A stretch of 64,000 bases of DNA, from positions 195,883 through 259,882 of the forward strand of contig NW_006498549.1 in the NCBI RefSeq assembly GCF_000471905.2. Direction: 5' to 3'. Shown in pieces: positions 1 to 11,400 of the stretch. The position numbers were made by a program, and so were the translations under genes. Origin of the DNA: Amborella trichopoda. Taxonomy: Eukaryota > Streptophyta > Magnoliopsida > Amborellales > Amborellaceae. How positions within the stretch are numbered: position 1 is the first letter of the stretch; each line of letters starts with the position of its first letter. The notes below the pieces were generated by a model that worked only from the letters and a program-made list of their open reading frames with translations, was not told the origin of the DNA and searched no databases.

Positions 1-3000
1 TTAGCTCTTTGACCACAAAACGTTGCCAGACAACCAAAACATCCATGGTGCCTAATTGGCTCATTTAAATCTTGTTAGAAAAAGAATACATCTATGAAAT
101 CAATGATTACAACGAAGTCGGTTCTAACTTTTATTTATATAAGATGAACAGTCCCGTGAGAAACCCCGGTGGAACACCACGATTTTATGATCTGAGCACG
201 CCTATATACGCTCCACACCTCCGGCCTTCTTTGAGTCTTGAAAATTACATTTTTTTGGAACATCATTAATAAGAATAACATTAGATGTATTGTTTTGGAT
301 TCGCAGTTACACAAAAGTATTGTTTTACATGTGGGTCGTTGGGACGAATTCTTCAGCCCAAGGATTAAAAAAATAGATCGGTGACCAAGATTGCTTATCT
401 GCAAAAACAGTCCGGATCGACGATCCGGCCAATAACGATCCGGCCACAAGGCCAGTTTGGCCCGGTACCAGGCGGTTTGCAGTGGGAACCAGCTGGTTGT
501 CAATTTTTGGTGGGAATCAGACCGGTCCAACCAATTAGCGATTCAGATGGTCATTTTTCAAAGCCTTATGTCACTTGAAAATCCTTGTCGGAGCACTGGA
601 TAGGTGATTTGGAGTAGGCTTGGATTGGTCCGGATCGATGACCCGATTAATAGGAACCTAAAAAATACTAGACAAGCTTAAAAAAAAAAAAAAAAGTATA
701 AAGAGGAGAGTTATAGGGGGCAACCGGGCTTGTACCTATACCATGCCATAAGTAGTTGGGTTCCGACTGATTCCGATCTCAAACATTGATCTAGATTGCA
801 AATCGCCGTGTTTTAAAACATTACACATAATAAATAAATTATTTTCAAAATATTTGAGGTCGGTAAATTGGTCCCATGGACCAAGTTAGGCAACTTAATA
901 GTTGGTGGTTCTATGGGACCAATTCATAAATGCGGTCCCATGGACAGAAAGCCTTGTTAGTGGTTTTTATTACATGAAATTCTTGAAAAAAATCTATGGT
1001 TTACCTTGTGGTCATGGTTTTAGTGAGAAGTTGAGCCAACGTGACTTGTGGCCATGGGTTAAGAATAGTTTCTCTATATGATGCTCCCCAAATGTTTTGC
1101 CATATTTTATCCTTGTGCCATGCGTTTGAAACGTATATTCACCCTATGTCCTCGAGCATTTCAACAATGATTTTATGCGGCGTACACCTCTTTATAAGAT
1201 AGTATATTTTTTGTTGGTCACAATTATTTACAACTATCCAATGAATTCTGCTGAGGCCAGTCATAAAGGTCTGGAAAATTTCTTTTCAACTTTGAGTTTA
1301 GTCAATGAAATAAATGCAACCACCTGAATTTCACATTCAATGGTTAAGATTAATTGCGACCACTTTATAACCAAAGATAAATGATCTCATTATATACTTT
1401 GCCCTTTATAAATATCTTCTTTTTTTTTCTTTTTCTTTTTTTCTTTGTATTTATAAGTGGATTAGAAATTAGCTTTTTGAAAGTATTAATGAGATGGTGT
1501 TAGTGGTAGGAATGAAAACTATAACGTCATGACTAGGATATGGGGTGCTACTACTAGGACCTTAACCCCTTTCCCACTAGGGTAATTGATCTCTTTGAGT
1601 TTGAAGCTTTTTTCTCTCTCTCTTGTTATTTTTTTTTACCATGGTGAACCGGTAACGATGACTTTTGCCTGTGTTTAACTGAAAACCATCTATCTTTCTG
1701 TAAAATTTTATCTTTTTGATCCATAATAAAAAAAGACAAAAAGCCAAGTTGGTGTTAGGGGCAAACGCGTACAAAGAGACATTGTTATTTCGGGTCTCCT
1801 ACTGAGCATGAAACTCAAAAAGGATTTCATGATGCTTTCATTGTACTGAGTCATATGCTTGGGGGTACTCTCACACAACGTTATTGCATTTGGGTATTTC
1901 AAGTGGACAACTTCCCTTGCTTTGTGGGGAATTAGAAGAGAGAGAGAAACTTGGGGCTTTTTGGGTGTTTTCAAATTTTGTAGGTATGTTTAATATCAGT
2001 GTAAGAAAAAACTGTTAGCTGGCTCCCCAACTCACACTCATCCTTATGAAGCTTTTCTAAATGTAAGATAAACATAACCATATATTGGTTATTCTTATGG
2101 AAGTTTTCCTTGGTGTACCGTATGCACAACCATATCTTGGTAAATACTTGTTGTAAAATCTCCATAATTAAGGGATTGTGATCATAGTATTTGTGTATAT
2201 ATTCACTAACTTGGGATAATGAAAAACACGATCTTTCTATTTTAACCTTGTGTTAGAGCCTCCTAAAAGATTCCTACATTTCTACCTTCCTTTTCATTTG
2301 GCTTCTCTCTCTAGCTTGCTCTTTGCCCCATATCCCTCTCCTTGTTTCTCTCTGTTGATGCGCAGGACATTGATCGGGCAGTCGAACAGTGCAGCAAAAT
2401 GCTCTGCGCAGAGTAGCAGTTTGTGTTCTCTCTTTCTACATCAACTCATTGTAGGTCTATGCATTTCTTTTGAACCCCTCTCGCAAAAAACCTTACACAG
2501 GGAGATCCCTTTCCCCTCGTCCTTCTTCTCCCTTCACTGGAACAAATATCTCTCCCCTTGCCAGGAACCTTAGCTGAGCCTTTTTTCTTTTTTTTTTGGC
2601 TTTTTGTGCCATTTGTTCTCATGCAAGGTCATTTGAATGCATTTCTATCTAGAGCTTCAAACAATACACATCTCTCTCTATAGGCTCTCAAACAATCCTT
2701 GTTTTGTGCAAAAGTCATGAGACTTCTACCATTGGAAATCAATCTTACGTCCCTCGTGAAACCTCCTGCCTCTTGATAAAAGCCCGTGGATGCACTTCCG
2801 TCAAGATTACTGTCACACAATGTTGTTTTCCCCCCATCCACGGATGTGTTTTCATTGGAGAAACTCCTTGAATGAGTAAAGATCCCCTTGCCGCAGCCCA
2901 TCATTGATGCAGTTCCGTCAAACTTGATCACTACAAGAGTTGTTGCTGCAATCTCAGTTGCAGCCATTAGATCTGAGCTCCCTAGAGAAAGAGTTGCTGC

Positions 3001-3257
3001 CCCCTTGAAGTCACAGTTGGAGCTGCTGCCTTCACAATTGTTGCTGTCCCCTTGACGTTACATCCCTCTCTCTCTAAAACTGTGCCTTTCACATAGCCCA
3101 TCTGCCATTGCACATTGCTTTGGTCTCGTGTTGTTGAAAACCTGCCCACTGTAGTCACGTTCATCACCAACTCGCGGTTCTTTCTATCTGATTCCGCCTG
3201 TGCCCCTTCATCATCCATGATCATGAACGAGAACCACTTCACCAATTCAAATACCTT
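1..3257. other. Unassigned AT-rich flank upstream of the copia gag
   Basis: I recognise no gene here. Short open frames on both strands show no family motif and look like chance. There is an A16-type run near 680-694, a TC-rich stretch near 2290-2350, and an inverted repeat at 866-924. The 5' LTR of the plus-strand copia element that starts at 3258 should lie in this interval, but I could not pair it with any sequence after 16480. The stretch 2967-2980 (TTAGATCTGAGCTC) matches the usual initiator-Met primer site TGGTATCAGAGCTC at about 10 of 14 positions and could be a decayed PBS; that reading is weak. Confidence 0.5.
866..924. repeat. 12-bp perfect inverted repeat with 35-bp spacer
   Basis: AATTGGTCCCAT at 866-877 is mirrored by ATGGGACCAATT at 913-924. 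A third partial copy (GGTCCCATGGAC) follows near 934. The first arm also runs into a near-palindrome, TTGGTCCCATGGACCAA. It could be a hairpin or the edge of a small non-autonomous element; no target duplication was found. Confidence 0.5.
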
Positions 3258-3862
3258 ATGGATAACACCAACAATGACTTGATATTCCTTGTTGTTGATT
3301 CTAATAGTCCTGTTGATTCTAATAGTCCTTTTTATTTAAAAGACAATCCCAAAAGCATGTTAGTTTTAATGTCTTAACTAAAGAAAACTATCCAACATCG
3401 AGTAGAGCTATCTTTACGGCATTGAATACTAAAAACAAGCTATATTTCATGAATAGAACTATGACCACTCATCTTTCTTCCTCTTCCACCTACTCACTCT
3501 GGTAGAGGTGTAATGATATGGTCAAGTCATAGCTCCAAAATGCTTTCTCCAAAGATATTTCTGAGAGTGTGATGTATGAGACCATTGCCTAACGAATCTG
3601 GAATGATATGAAAGATCAATTTGCTCAAAGCAATGCCCCTCGAATCTTCCAGCTTCGCGAAGACATTCCCCTTCATTCGTAAGAATCCACCATTATTTCT
3701 GCATACTACACCAAACTTATATCACTTTAGGATGAACTTGCATCACATCGCACCATACCTCCTTGTTCTTGTTGTTCATGTAAAGCTTTACACAATTATC
3801 AACAACGAGAAAGGTTGACCCAATTTTTAATGGGTCTTCATTTGTCATACAACCACATTAGT
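3258..3862 (+). pseudogene. Outer copia gag, N-terminal part (broken)
   Basis: This is the N-terminal half of a Ty1/copia Gag of the UBN2/Retrotran_gag type, which forms the virus-like particle. The ATG at 3258 begins MDNTNNDLIFLVVDSNSP. The 'PFYL..DNP...LVL' block that opens many plant copia Gags follows near 3325-3365. After a frameshift near 3375 come, in order, the S-R-A..ALN.KNKL.F block, NAFSKDISESVMY, RIWNDMKDQFAQSNAPRIFQLREDI (split by one stop), YYTKL, DELASHRTIPPCSC and FLMGLHLSYNHIS. Several stops and frameshifts make it non-functional. A 12-bp duplication gives VDSNSP twice. The expected continuation (QILLMDPLP) appears only after 6195, so the gene is split by an insertion. Confidence 0.8.
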
Positions 3863-4461
3863 GAAAGGTGTGACTATGTGGAACTCAAGATATTAAATTC
3901 AAAAATTTCATTTTATTTTTATTCAAAATATCTGAATTCTACTTACATGTGCCATAATTATTGCTGGAAAATAAAAACAATGCCTAAATACAATTAGGAT
4001 CTTTATTTTATTGCCAAGAGAAATAAAACCATCAGGGAACTTTAAACTAGCTTATATAATAATTTTTAACACAAGTTCTTGAAATATTACAGAAAAAATA
4101 AAACTAAAAATAAATAAAAAACTAATGGGAAGACTTACTAGAAGATGCTTGGAGTTATCCAACCAGGACTTCGAACACCTTAAGGTGTTCACTAAGCTTG
4201 GTAGGTTATCCTTCTTTCTCTAGGGTTTGAGGAAATTCTTAGATATGGAAGCTTGGTAGGTTATCATTCTTTATCTAGAATTTAAGGGAGCTTAAAAATA
4301 ACCTAGGCTTTATACAAACCCTATGGGAACAAAATATGACGGATCTTGGGAGTTGATATCTCTCTAAGTGGCTTTTCTCTTTCTCCTTAAAAACTACAAC
4401 AAATCCTTTCCTAGGGTTTCACCAAAAAAAGGTCACCTCTATTTTTCTTTCTTAAACAAAA

Positions 4462-4627
4462 ATATAGAGGAGAGAAAGAGGTGGCATGTCTCTCTTTTGG
4501 ATAAGAGAGAGATGATGGCATGCCTCTCTCTTTTAGATTAAGAGATATAGAGGAGAGGAAGAGGTGGCATGTCTCTCTTTTGGATACGAGAGAGATGATG
4601 GCGTGCCTCTCTCTTTTAGATTAAGAG
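4462..4627. repeat. Two tandem 83-bp units
   Basis: The unit starting ATATAGAGGAGAG at 4462 is repeated at 4545 with only a few substitutions. Each unit holds GGTGGCATGTCTCTC followed by a GATGGCRTGCCTCTC block, so the repeat also has internal two-fold structure. Confidence 0.8.
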
Positions 4628-4665
4628 AGAAAGAGAGATAGTATGATATAAAAAGAGAGAGCGAG

Positions 4666-4668
<3 letters not shown>

Positions 4669-4743
<75 letters not shown>
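4669..4743. repeat. (GA)n microsatellite
   Basis: An almost pure GA dinucleotide run of about 35 repeats follows directly after GCGAGAGCGA. The poly-serine/leucine open frames on the minus strand are translations of this repeat and are not genes. Confidence 0.95.
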
Positions 4744-4746
<3 letters not shown>

Positions 4747-6195
4747 CTTTTTTGGCATGGAGAGGGGAGAGATCCCCAAATTTGGTGTGTGAGGAAGAGA
4801 TAGATCTTTCCCCCATATTTGGTGCGTCAAGGAGAGAGGGAGATCGCCCAACAAATTTGGTGGGTGAGGGATTGATCTTTTGGAGAGAGAGAAAAATATC
4901 TAGTGATTAGATCTCAAATAGGTTCAAATAGGATTCTAGTTTGAATAGGATTTCTAACTTATCTAATTTCCATCTAAACCTTTTAGGAGTAGGAAATTTG
5001 TTGGGTGAGAGATTAATCGGAACTTTTGGATGGAAAGATTAAGAACATTATCCCTTTACATGACCCAATCCACTATTAAACTAATCAAATTTAAACTTCA
5101 AACTTCTAGATAAATCTAATATAGATTTTCCATAATATTGGAATCATATCTCATGATTTATCATGTTTAAATTTGAATTTAAAAAAATAAAAGAGCGTAC
5201 CCCTTATTTCCCAAAGAAAATAGCATGGGGGGATTGTGCCATGGCGTGGCCCCTTTGGTCCTAAAAAAATGGCGTGGCACTTTTTCTCTTAAAAAAAATT
5301 TATGAAATAAGGTGCCCTCCTATTTCAGTTAAAAGTGGCGTGTCACTAATTTTCTCAAAAATAATGGCGTGCCTCTTCTCTTTTTATAGCTTTAAGAAAA
5401 ATGGGGCATGGTCCTTAAGGTGTATGGCATGCCACATGTGGGGCTAGATCTTTGGTCCCACATGTGTTATTCTTAAAGCTATGAAATTTTCATAAATAAC
5501 GTTTTATGAAATTTATAGCAGAAATTAATATTTTAAAATTCTAAAATAAATTTTAAAATCAAATAAATATTTAAAATACTAAATTAAAATATACTAAGAG
5601 TGGACTGATACCAATGGGTTAAAATAAGCGATACTAAGGGTGCTCCACTCGCCCCAGAAACCATGATCCACAACTGTTCTCTTTTCTAACTCAACAAAGT
5701 CCCATGACCTATAGTCTTTTAGTAGGGGCTCATGATTGGTTTGTCAAAGTTGGATAATAAAACTGTGGACTTATGATTTTTGAATGTGGATTACAGTTCC
5801 CCCCTTTAAGAGCAAGTTTAGTACTTGTCACTACAATGCAAATGGGGTTCTCTCAATGCACATCTATAAATGTCCCTGTAAAAAGGGTTGCTTCTCATGT
5901 GATTATCATATGTACTTGTTATGCAAAAGTTTGTTGAGGGTTTAACCATTGCTCTCACAGGCCTACAACCGCACATAAGAGATTACACAGTTCTCCTGGG
6001 CTACAAATATGATCCTTGGGCTTCTCTTCGATCTCAACAAGGGATAACCCACTTCAAATCCTTTTCGGATGTGCCACATGCCAGGGCCATAAACCGCCAA
6101 ACCTTTGATCGGTCAACACACACTCCGACTGAAGTGCATAGTCCACCATACATCATTTTTTTACAAGCTCTCTAGGACTTTAAAGGCCACAAAAA

Positions 6196-6660
6196 CCCAA
6201 CAATAAGAGGCAGATCCTTCTTATGGATCCTCTTCCTAATGGGAGCTGAGCATATTCTATACTCAAAGAGGAAAAGCAATGACAAGTTGCTTCTACACCA
6301 TCTAATGGGATTGACTCTGCTACGTTAACAGCTGCAACTGCTACTGTAGCAAATGGCCGAGCAGTCAGTCGTTCTAATAACATATTGAGCAGGCTAAAAT
6401 GGCCCGCCAACTCAGGCATAAATGTGATCATTACGGCTGGGTGGGATACGCCATAGCAAAGGGTTATTTATTTCATGGTTATCCACTAGGACATCGGCTC
6501 TATTAACCTGGTAAAAGCACCTCTTAAATCTGTTGCAGCTGTAAAACCATCTTCCTCTTCCAACCAGGTGGCTGCCGTTGCTCAAAATTTCACCCCAGAT
6601 CAGTATCACCGATTGATGACCATGCTCAATGAAGGCAGTGCACGACCTTCTGTTCATTTC
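6196..6660 (+). pseudogene. Outer copia gag, C-terminal part with zinc knuckle
   Basis: The C-terminal half of the same copia Gag as 3258-3862. The segment starts with the QILLMDPLP block, then a 'YSILKEEKQ' block, and a knuckle region reading CDHYGWVGYAIAKGYLFHGYPLGHR. That region corresponds to the usual CX2C.GH....C..LHGYPPGH motif of this Gag type. Two of the metal-ligand cysteines are replaced (Y for C and G for C). The tail reads TPDQYHRLMTMLNE, a typical end of Gag. Stops and frameshifts are frequent. Confidence 0.75.
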
Positions 6661-6708
6661 ATAGGTAACTCCTTTTCCACTCCAATTCTCATCTTCTTCA
6701 ATACTTAG

Positions 6709-7081
6709 ATAGTTGACACAGGAGCTTCAGATCACATGATATATTTGATCCCTCACTTTTTCACACATGCAAACCAACTACTATTGCTGCACCTGTTAAA
6801 CTCTCAAATGGGTTACATGTTGCAGTTACTCATATTGGATCTATTTATTTAACTCATTTTATTCAACTTTATCAAGTACTTTGTATTCATTCTTTTGGTT
6901 TTAATTTATTATTCATCAGTAAACTCACTGTCTCTTTTGCTTGCTCAGTACTATTCTCTCGTAATTCTTGTATCTTTCAGGACCAGTCCCAAAAGACGAC
7001 GATTGGAGTAGCTAAGAACATGGTGTCCTCTATTATTTCCAAGCTCTTAATGTTTCCTCCATGACTCTCTCTTCCAACCTA
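6709..7081 (+). pseudogene. Outer copia aspartic protease (decayed)
   Basis: The active-site block IVDTGASDHM is readable at 6709-6738. It matches the copia protease motif D-[ST]-G-A-[ST]-x-H, in which the Asp is catalytic and the enzyme would process Gag-Pol. The expected downstream blocks (hydrophobic beta strands, VLYVP, SVSKL) are only recognisable in pieces with frame changes between 6780 and 7070 (for example SFNLLFISKLT near 6900). Gag ends just upstream and the pre-integrase domain begins just downstream, which supports the assignment. Confidence 0.75.
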
Positions 7082-7870
7082 CTAGTTCTTGATCTGTGGC
7101 ACTGGCACCTCGGTCATGCTTCTTCTGCTCGTGTAAAGTTATTAGCTAAGAATTTTGATAGAATTTCTAGTTTTACTCTTGTCATTGAGACATTTGTCCT
7201 TTAGCCAAGTGAACTCATTTGCCTTTTATTTCTAGTTCTCTCTCCTCATATGCACCTTTGATCTTATACATGGCGATATTTGGGGTGGCTACTCCATAAT
7301 TTCTCACTGTAGAACTCGTTATTTCCTCACAATTGTTAATGTTTTTTTCACGTTGTACTTAGACATTCCCTATACGTGTAAAATCTAAAACACTTTATTA
7401 AAATATCTTTTTGCTCTTGTAGAAAGCCAATTCGATTGCAAAATTAAATAAAATATGCCAATTTTTTCAAGAATACGGAGTACTTCAGCAACACAATTGT
7501 GTTGCCACTCCGCAACAAAACGGTATTACTGAACGCAAACACCATCATATCCTTGCAAGGGCTCGAGCCTTGCGTTTCCAAGGATATCTACTCCTCTGTT
7601 TTTGGGCTGACTGCATTGTTATAGCCACATATTAAATAAATAGAATTCTAACATCCTTATTACCCAAAAAATCTCCTTATGAAGTTCTTTTCAATAAACC
7701 TCTGACCTATACTCATTTGCGGGTTTTTGGATGTCTTTACTATGCCACCACTTTGGCTTCTAATCGAGACAAATTTGATGCCTGGGCCCGAAAATGTGTG
7801 TTGTTGGATATCCTCATGGCCAAAAAGGATATCGTGTTTTTGACTTGCAAACTCAATTTTTTTTTTATTA
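7082..7870 (+). pseudogene. Outer copia integrase (pre-integrase and core, broken)
   Basis: The pre-integrase block LVLDLWHWHLGHASSAR begins at 7082, followed by a CPLAK.THLPF zinc-binding remnant. The catalytic core is damaged: the first Asp region reads LIHGDIWG, with D still present. The second-Asp region is lost in frameshifts around 7330-7450. The third block, TPQQNGITERKHHHILA (about 7510-7560), keeps the catalytic Glu. Next come the copia-typical ARALRFQ, FWADC and PYEVLFNKPL...LRVFGCLYYA blocks. The product would insert element cDNA into the host genome. Frameshifts near 7330 and 7620 prevent function. Confidence 0.8.
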
Positions 7871-8419
7871 ATCGTGATGTTGTTTTTCATGAGAACATTT
7901 TTCCTTTTTCTTCTACACTACATTTTTCCTTTTTCTTCTACACTACATCCACCCACACAACCAGCGGTTGTTCTACCTTTACCCATTGTTGACCTTCCAC
8001 AAACCTTGAATTACCCCTCTTTTTCAACTAACCCACACACTACTACTTCATCTTTCCTACCCCATCCATCTAACAATTTGGCTTCCTCACAAACTATTCA
8101 CGAACCATCCCAAACCTCTCCCCAAAATTCCTTGGATCAAATTGATAAGGTTTCCCCTCCACCCCAAGTCGATCAAGAACAATCAATTCAAACAACCAAA
8201 TCTTTACCTCCTCCCACAAATGTTCGTAAATCACATTAATGTCATCCTCCACCATCTTATCTTTAAGGATTTTCATTGTTTTCATTGTTGCCAACTCCTC
8301 CAATGTCAACTTCTGCGACTGGACCAAAGGTACTCGATATTCATTCTCTCAATTTCTCTCCTTTGAACATTTATCTCCATTACATCAGAGCTTTGTCTTT
8401 GCTGTCTCTTTTATTCTGG
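7871..8419 (+). other. Copia integrase-RT linker, Ser/Pro/Thr-rich
   Basis: This stretch lies between the integrase C-terminal blocks and the RT. Translation is rich in P, S, T and H, typical of the poorly conserved linker in copia polyproteins. TTTTTCCTTTTTCTTCTACACTACAT is duplicated in tandem near 7901-7948. I see no independent gene. Confidence 0.5.
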
Positions 8420-9271
8420 AACCCGCTTCTTTGTTCCAAGCTGTGCAAGATCCGAAATGGCAAGAAACAATGCAAAATGAGTTTCGAACACTTGAGAAAA
8501 ATAAAACTTGGACAATCACCATCTTGCCTCCTAACAAAAAGGCCATTGGTTGCTAATGAGTCTACAAAGTTAAATATCTATTAGATGGCATTGTTGAGCG
8601 ATGTAAAGCACGTCTCGTCGCTAAGGATTACACTCAACGAGAGGGCTTCGACTATCATGAGACATTAGCCCTCATTACAAAGATCATTATTGTACATTGT
8701 TTACTTTCAATTGCTTCTATCCAAAATTGGCCCCTACATCAGCTTGATGTACATAATGTGTTTCTATACGGGGACTTGCACAAAGAAGTGTATATGACTC
8801 TTCCCCCAGGATTTTGTCAACAAGGGGAGAAATAGGTGTTTCGATTACACAAGTCTCTCTATGGCCTTAAACTGCCTTCTCGATAGTGGTTTGCTAAATT
8901 CTCCTCTACTCTCATCGATGCTGGATTAGTTCAATATAAAGCCGATTATTCCCCATTCACATGTTGAAAAAATCATGAGTTCACTGTCATACTTGTGTAT
9001 GTAGACGACATCATTGTCACCGGCAATAATGTTGCTACCATAATATCTCTCAAGCATTTCCTCCATCGTCGTTTCCACTTGAAAGATCTTGTGGTCCTTA
9101 AATATTTTCTTGGAATTGTGGTTACCCATTCCAAAAAGGGCATCTACATCACCCAATGTAAATACAATATAGAAATTATTGACAAATTCGGGCTTCTTGG
9201 GGCATGTCTTATTCATCTACTCATGGAACAACCCCACAAACAAAATACCACTACTGGTTACCTTCTATCTG
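8420..9271 (+). pseudogene. Outer copia reverse transcriptase, first part
   Basis: Copia RT blocks in order: EPASLFQAVQDPKWQETMQ.E, LEKNKTW, a KARLVAKDYTQREGFDY block near 8610-8655, HQLDVHNVFLYGDLHKEVYM near 8737-8795, LPPGF, a LHKSLYGLK block near 8845-8870, and the catalytic VYVDDIIVTGNN at about 8996-9031. LKYFLGIVV and a segment ending LSDP follow. In-frame stops (after AIGC near 8556, in QQGEK* near 8834, at S*WF near 8886, at TC*K near 8967) inactivate it. Coding then stops abruptly at the nested copia insertion and resumes at 15872. Confidence 0.85.
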
Positions 9272-9276
9272 ACCCC

Positions 9277-9662
9277 TGTTGGACTTTTGATGGGAAGTGA
9301 TAAAATCACCAAAGTTCCCAGGATTACTAGCAGTGTCCCGAGACTAGGGATCACAGAGATCAGGTCCTTTCCCAGAATAATGAGATCTCAAAATTAATTC
9401 TTTGGTCTACCTCTCCATGGCCATGAAACCCTTTTTAAAGAGGGATGGGAGGAGGCCGTTCTCTAACGTTCGACTTTCTTCCTGAAAGCTCAGATAAATG
9501 TGGCCCTGTAATTTTGGGAGTTGGGTGGTTAGTTTCTACCCGTTAGATAATAGCCCTTTCTCTCTCTAAGAAACTTGCCTATTTTAGTGATAAGCATAGA
9601 ATTTTTGATAAGATAAGGAGATAAATATTTGAGGGCCCCATGGCCACCCATACATGTCAACA
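9277..9662 (-). repeat. 3' LTR of nested copia element (386 bp)
   Basis: Starts TGTTGGACTTTTGAT and ends TGTCAACA as written on the plus strand, so the ends form the short inverted repeat TGTTG/CAACA. It is nearly colinear with 15468-15866. It lacks about 13 bp present there near GGAGCTAGACAAGG. Confidence 0.92.
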
Positions 9663-9677
9663 TTCTCCCACTTGGCC
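9663..9677 (-). promoter_or_regulatory. Polypurine tract of nested copia
   Basis: On the minus strand this reads GGCCAAGTGGGAGAA directly next to the 3' LTR. It matches the common plant copia plus-strand primer form AAGTGGGAGA and fixes the element's orientation. Confidence 0.88.
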
Positions 9678-9989
9678 ATGAGGGTCAGGTATATTGAAAT
9701 AACATCACTTAGTGATTTAACAATTATGAGCATATCCTTGTCATGAGACTTTTCACGCTAGTACGATTATACATTTCATAAAAAAAAATATCCACGTCAT
9801 GTTATGGGTTTTTCACTCTAATGCGACTATTCCTCTCATGACCAAGACATCAAAAATATCCCATTTGGGAGTTCCTGACTTAAATATTTCTAAGTCTCAT
9901 AAAAACTACATGTTTTGATAATATTTTCCCTTTGTTAAAGGGTTTGCAATCATATCTAAAGATGACAAATAACTTACAGTTATTTATTC

Positions 9990-10473
9990 ATTCCAATAAT
10001 ATCATAAATGTAATGATAATCAATTTCAATGTGCTTACCCTTGGAACTATAAGCTCTATTTCTAATTGATGAGATAGCTGCCTGATTATCACAAAAATTT
10101 TTAACAAGTCCGTCGGCTATATCCAGCTTCAAATCATTTATGAAATGTTTAATCTAGACAACATAAGTAGTAGCAATACTACAAGCAATATATTAGGGTT
10201 CCATAGTATACCGAGCTACACAACCTTGTTTCTTGCTAGACCAAGAAACATAACCACCTCCAAAGTGGAATACAAATTCTGAGGTTGATTTTCTATCATC
10301 TGGGTCTCCTATAAAGTCTGCATCAGAGTACCCAGTAACATCTAAGTTATCAGCTTGGAAGCACAACTTGTAATTTTTAGTTTTCTGAATATATCTAAGT
10401 ATCCTTTTTACGGCTTGCTAATAATCCATCCTAGGATTACATTGAAATCTACTCACAATATCATATGCATAAT
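9990..10473 (-). pseudogene. Nested copia RNase H
   Basis: On the minus strand the copia RNase H blocks are AVKRILRYIQKTKNYKLCF, GYSDADFIGDPDDRKSTSEFVF (containing the first catalytic Asp), YVSWSSKKQGCVARYTMEP and YIACSIAT, ending near a KHIEIDYHYI-like segment at about 10020. The usual S.TEAEY block is mutated to Y.MEP.Y, so the Glu is kept but a stop follows. The enzyme would degrade the RNA strand of the hybrid. It continues directly from the RT at 10474. Confidence 0.78.
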
Positions 10474-11400
10474 TCAATTAGGTCTTATACAAAACATGAT
10501 ATAATTTATACATCCTACTGCTTGAGCATATGAAATTCTTTCTATTTCAGCTTTGTCACTATCATTTAATGGACACATGTATTTTGATAATTTCAAGCCT
10601 TTATAAACAGGTATATCTATGAGTTTGCAATTTTCCATCTTAAATCTCTTTAAAACACTTTCTAAATAATTTTCTTGTGATAAGTATAGAAGTCTCGAAC
10701 TTCTATCTCTTGTTATCTTAATGCCCAATAAATATGAGGCTTTTCCCATATCTTTCATCTCAAAATGGGAACTTAGCCTATGGTTAATCATACCAATATC
10801 ATTAACGGCTATCAAAATATCATCTATATATAGTGACAATATAACAAAAGTGCTCCCACTATTCCAGACATATATACAATGGTTTAACATATTGGCTCTA
10901 TAACCAATCTTAGTGATTGCATTATGAAAAGTAAAGTACCATTGCTTAGAAGATTGTTTTAGGCCATATAAAGACTTTGAAGTTTATATGCTTTGTCTTC
11001 TTGCCCTTTAATTACATATCCTTCTGGTTGTTTCATATATTTATCTTCTTTTAATTCTCCATTTAAGAAAGCTGGGCGGATATCCATTTAAAATAATTAT
11101 AGATCATAATATGCAACTAATGCTAGGATGATCCTAATAGATGAAAATTTTACTGCAGGAGAATAAGTCTATATATAATCTATGCTCTCCCTTATGGTAA
11201 ATCATTTAGCTACTAACCTAGCTTTATAGTTATCAATGGTTCCATTTGCATTAAGCTTTTTCTATCTTTATGGAGGTCAACAAACTCCAAAACTTGATTT
11301 CTTTTAATAGAATCAAGTTCATCATCCATGACTTGAGTCCACTCAGCTGAGTCATTTGAGCTAATAGCTTCACTATAGCTTCGAGGTTCATCTACTGAAT
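10474..11400 (-). pseudogene. Nested copia reverse transcriptase
   Basis: N-terminal RT blocks EAISSNDSAEWTQVMDDELDSI and a NQVLEFVDLHKDRK block (W of NxVW replaced) lie at about 11280-11375. The middle region (about 10890-11270) is full of stops. The C-terminal half (10474-10890) is one open frame starting MLNHCIYVWNSGSTFVILSLYIDDILIA, with the catalytic YIDD. After it come F.MKDMGKASYLLGIKI, LYLSQENYLESVLKRF and an ISYAQAVGCINYIM block. The domain is typical of copia RT but the polymerase is destroyed upstream. Confidence 0.85.

Larger units (their letters stand above)
3863..6195. mobile_element. Insertion (about 2.3 kb, unclassified) inside the outer copia gag
   Basis: The interval separates two halves of one copia gag domain. 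It carries a two-copy 83-bp repeat, a (GA)n run, many copies of a TGGCRTGCC-like word, and near 5921-6175 an open frame with no motif I recognise. AAAGG occurs at 3864-3868 and 6182-6186 as a possible target duplication, but the implied ends lack the TG...CA expected of LTRs, so the class is unknown. The right-hand 200 bp resembles neither gag nor pol. Confidence 0.5.

Noticed and set aside
2629..3245. Two adjacent minus-strand frames (112 and 87 codons)
   Set aside because: No recognisable domain, no homologous frame elsewhere in the window, and the region just precedes a plus-strand copia gag; more likely decayed element leader or LTR than a gene.
4616..4854. Open frames encoding long Ser/Leu runs on the minus strand
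   Set aside because: They are translations of the (GA)n microsatellite and have no coding character.
3863..6186. AAAGG/AAAGG as a confirmed target duplication for the gag insert
   Set aside because: The insert ends it would define lack TG...CA or inverted termini, and a 5-bp match is easily found by chance; kept only as a possibility.
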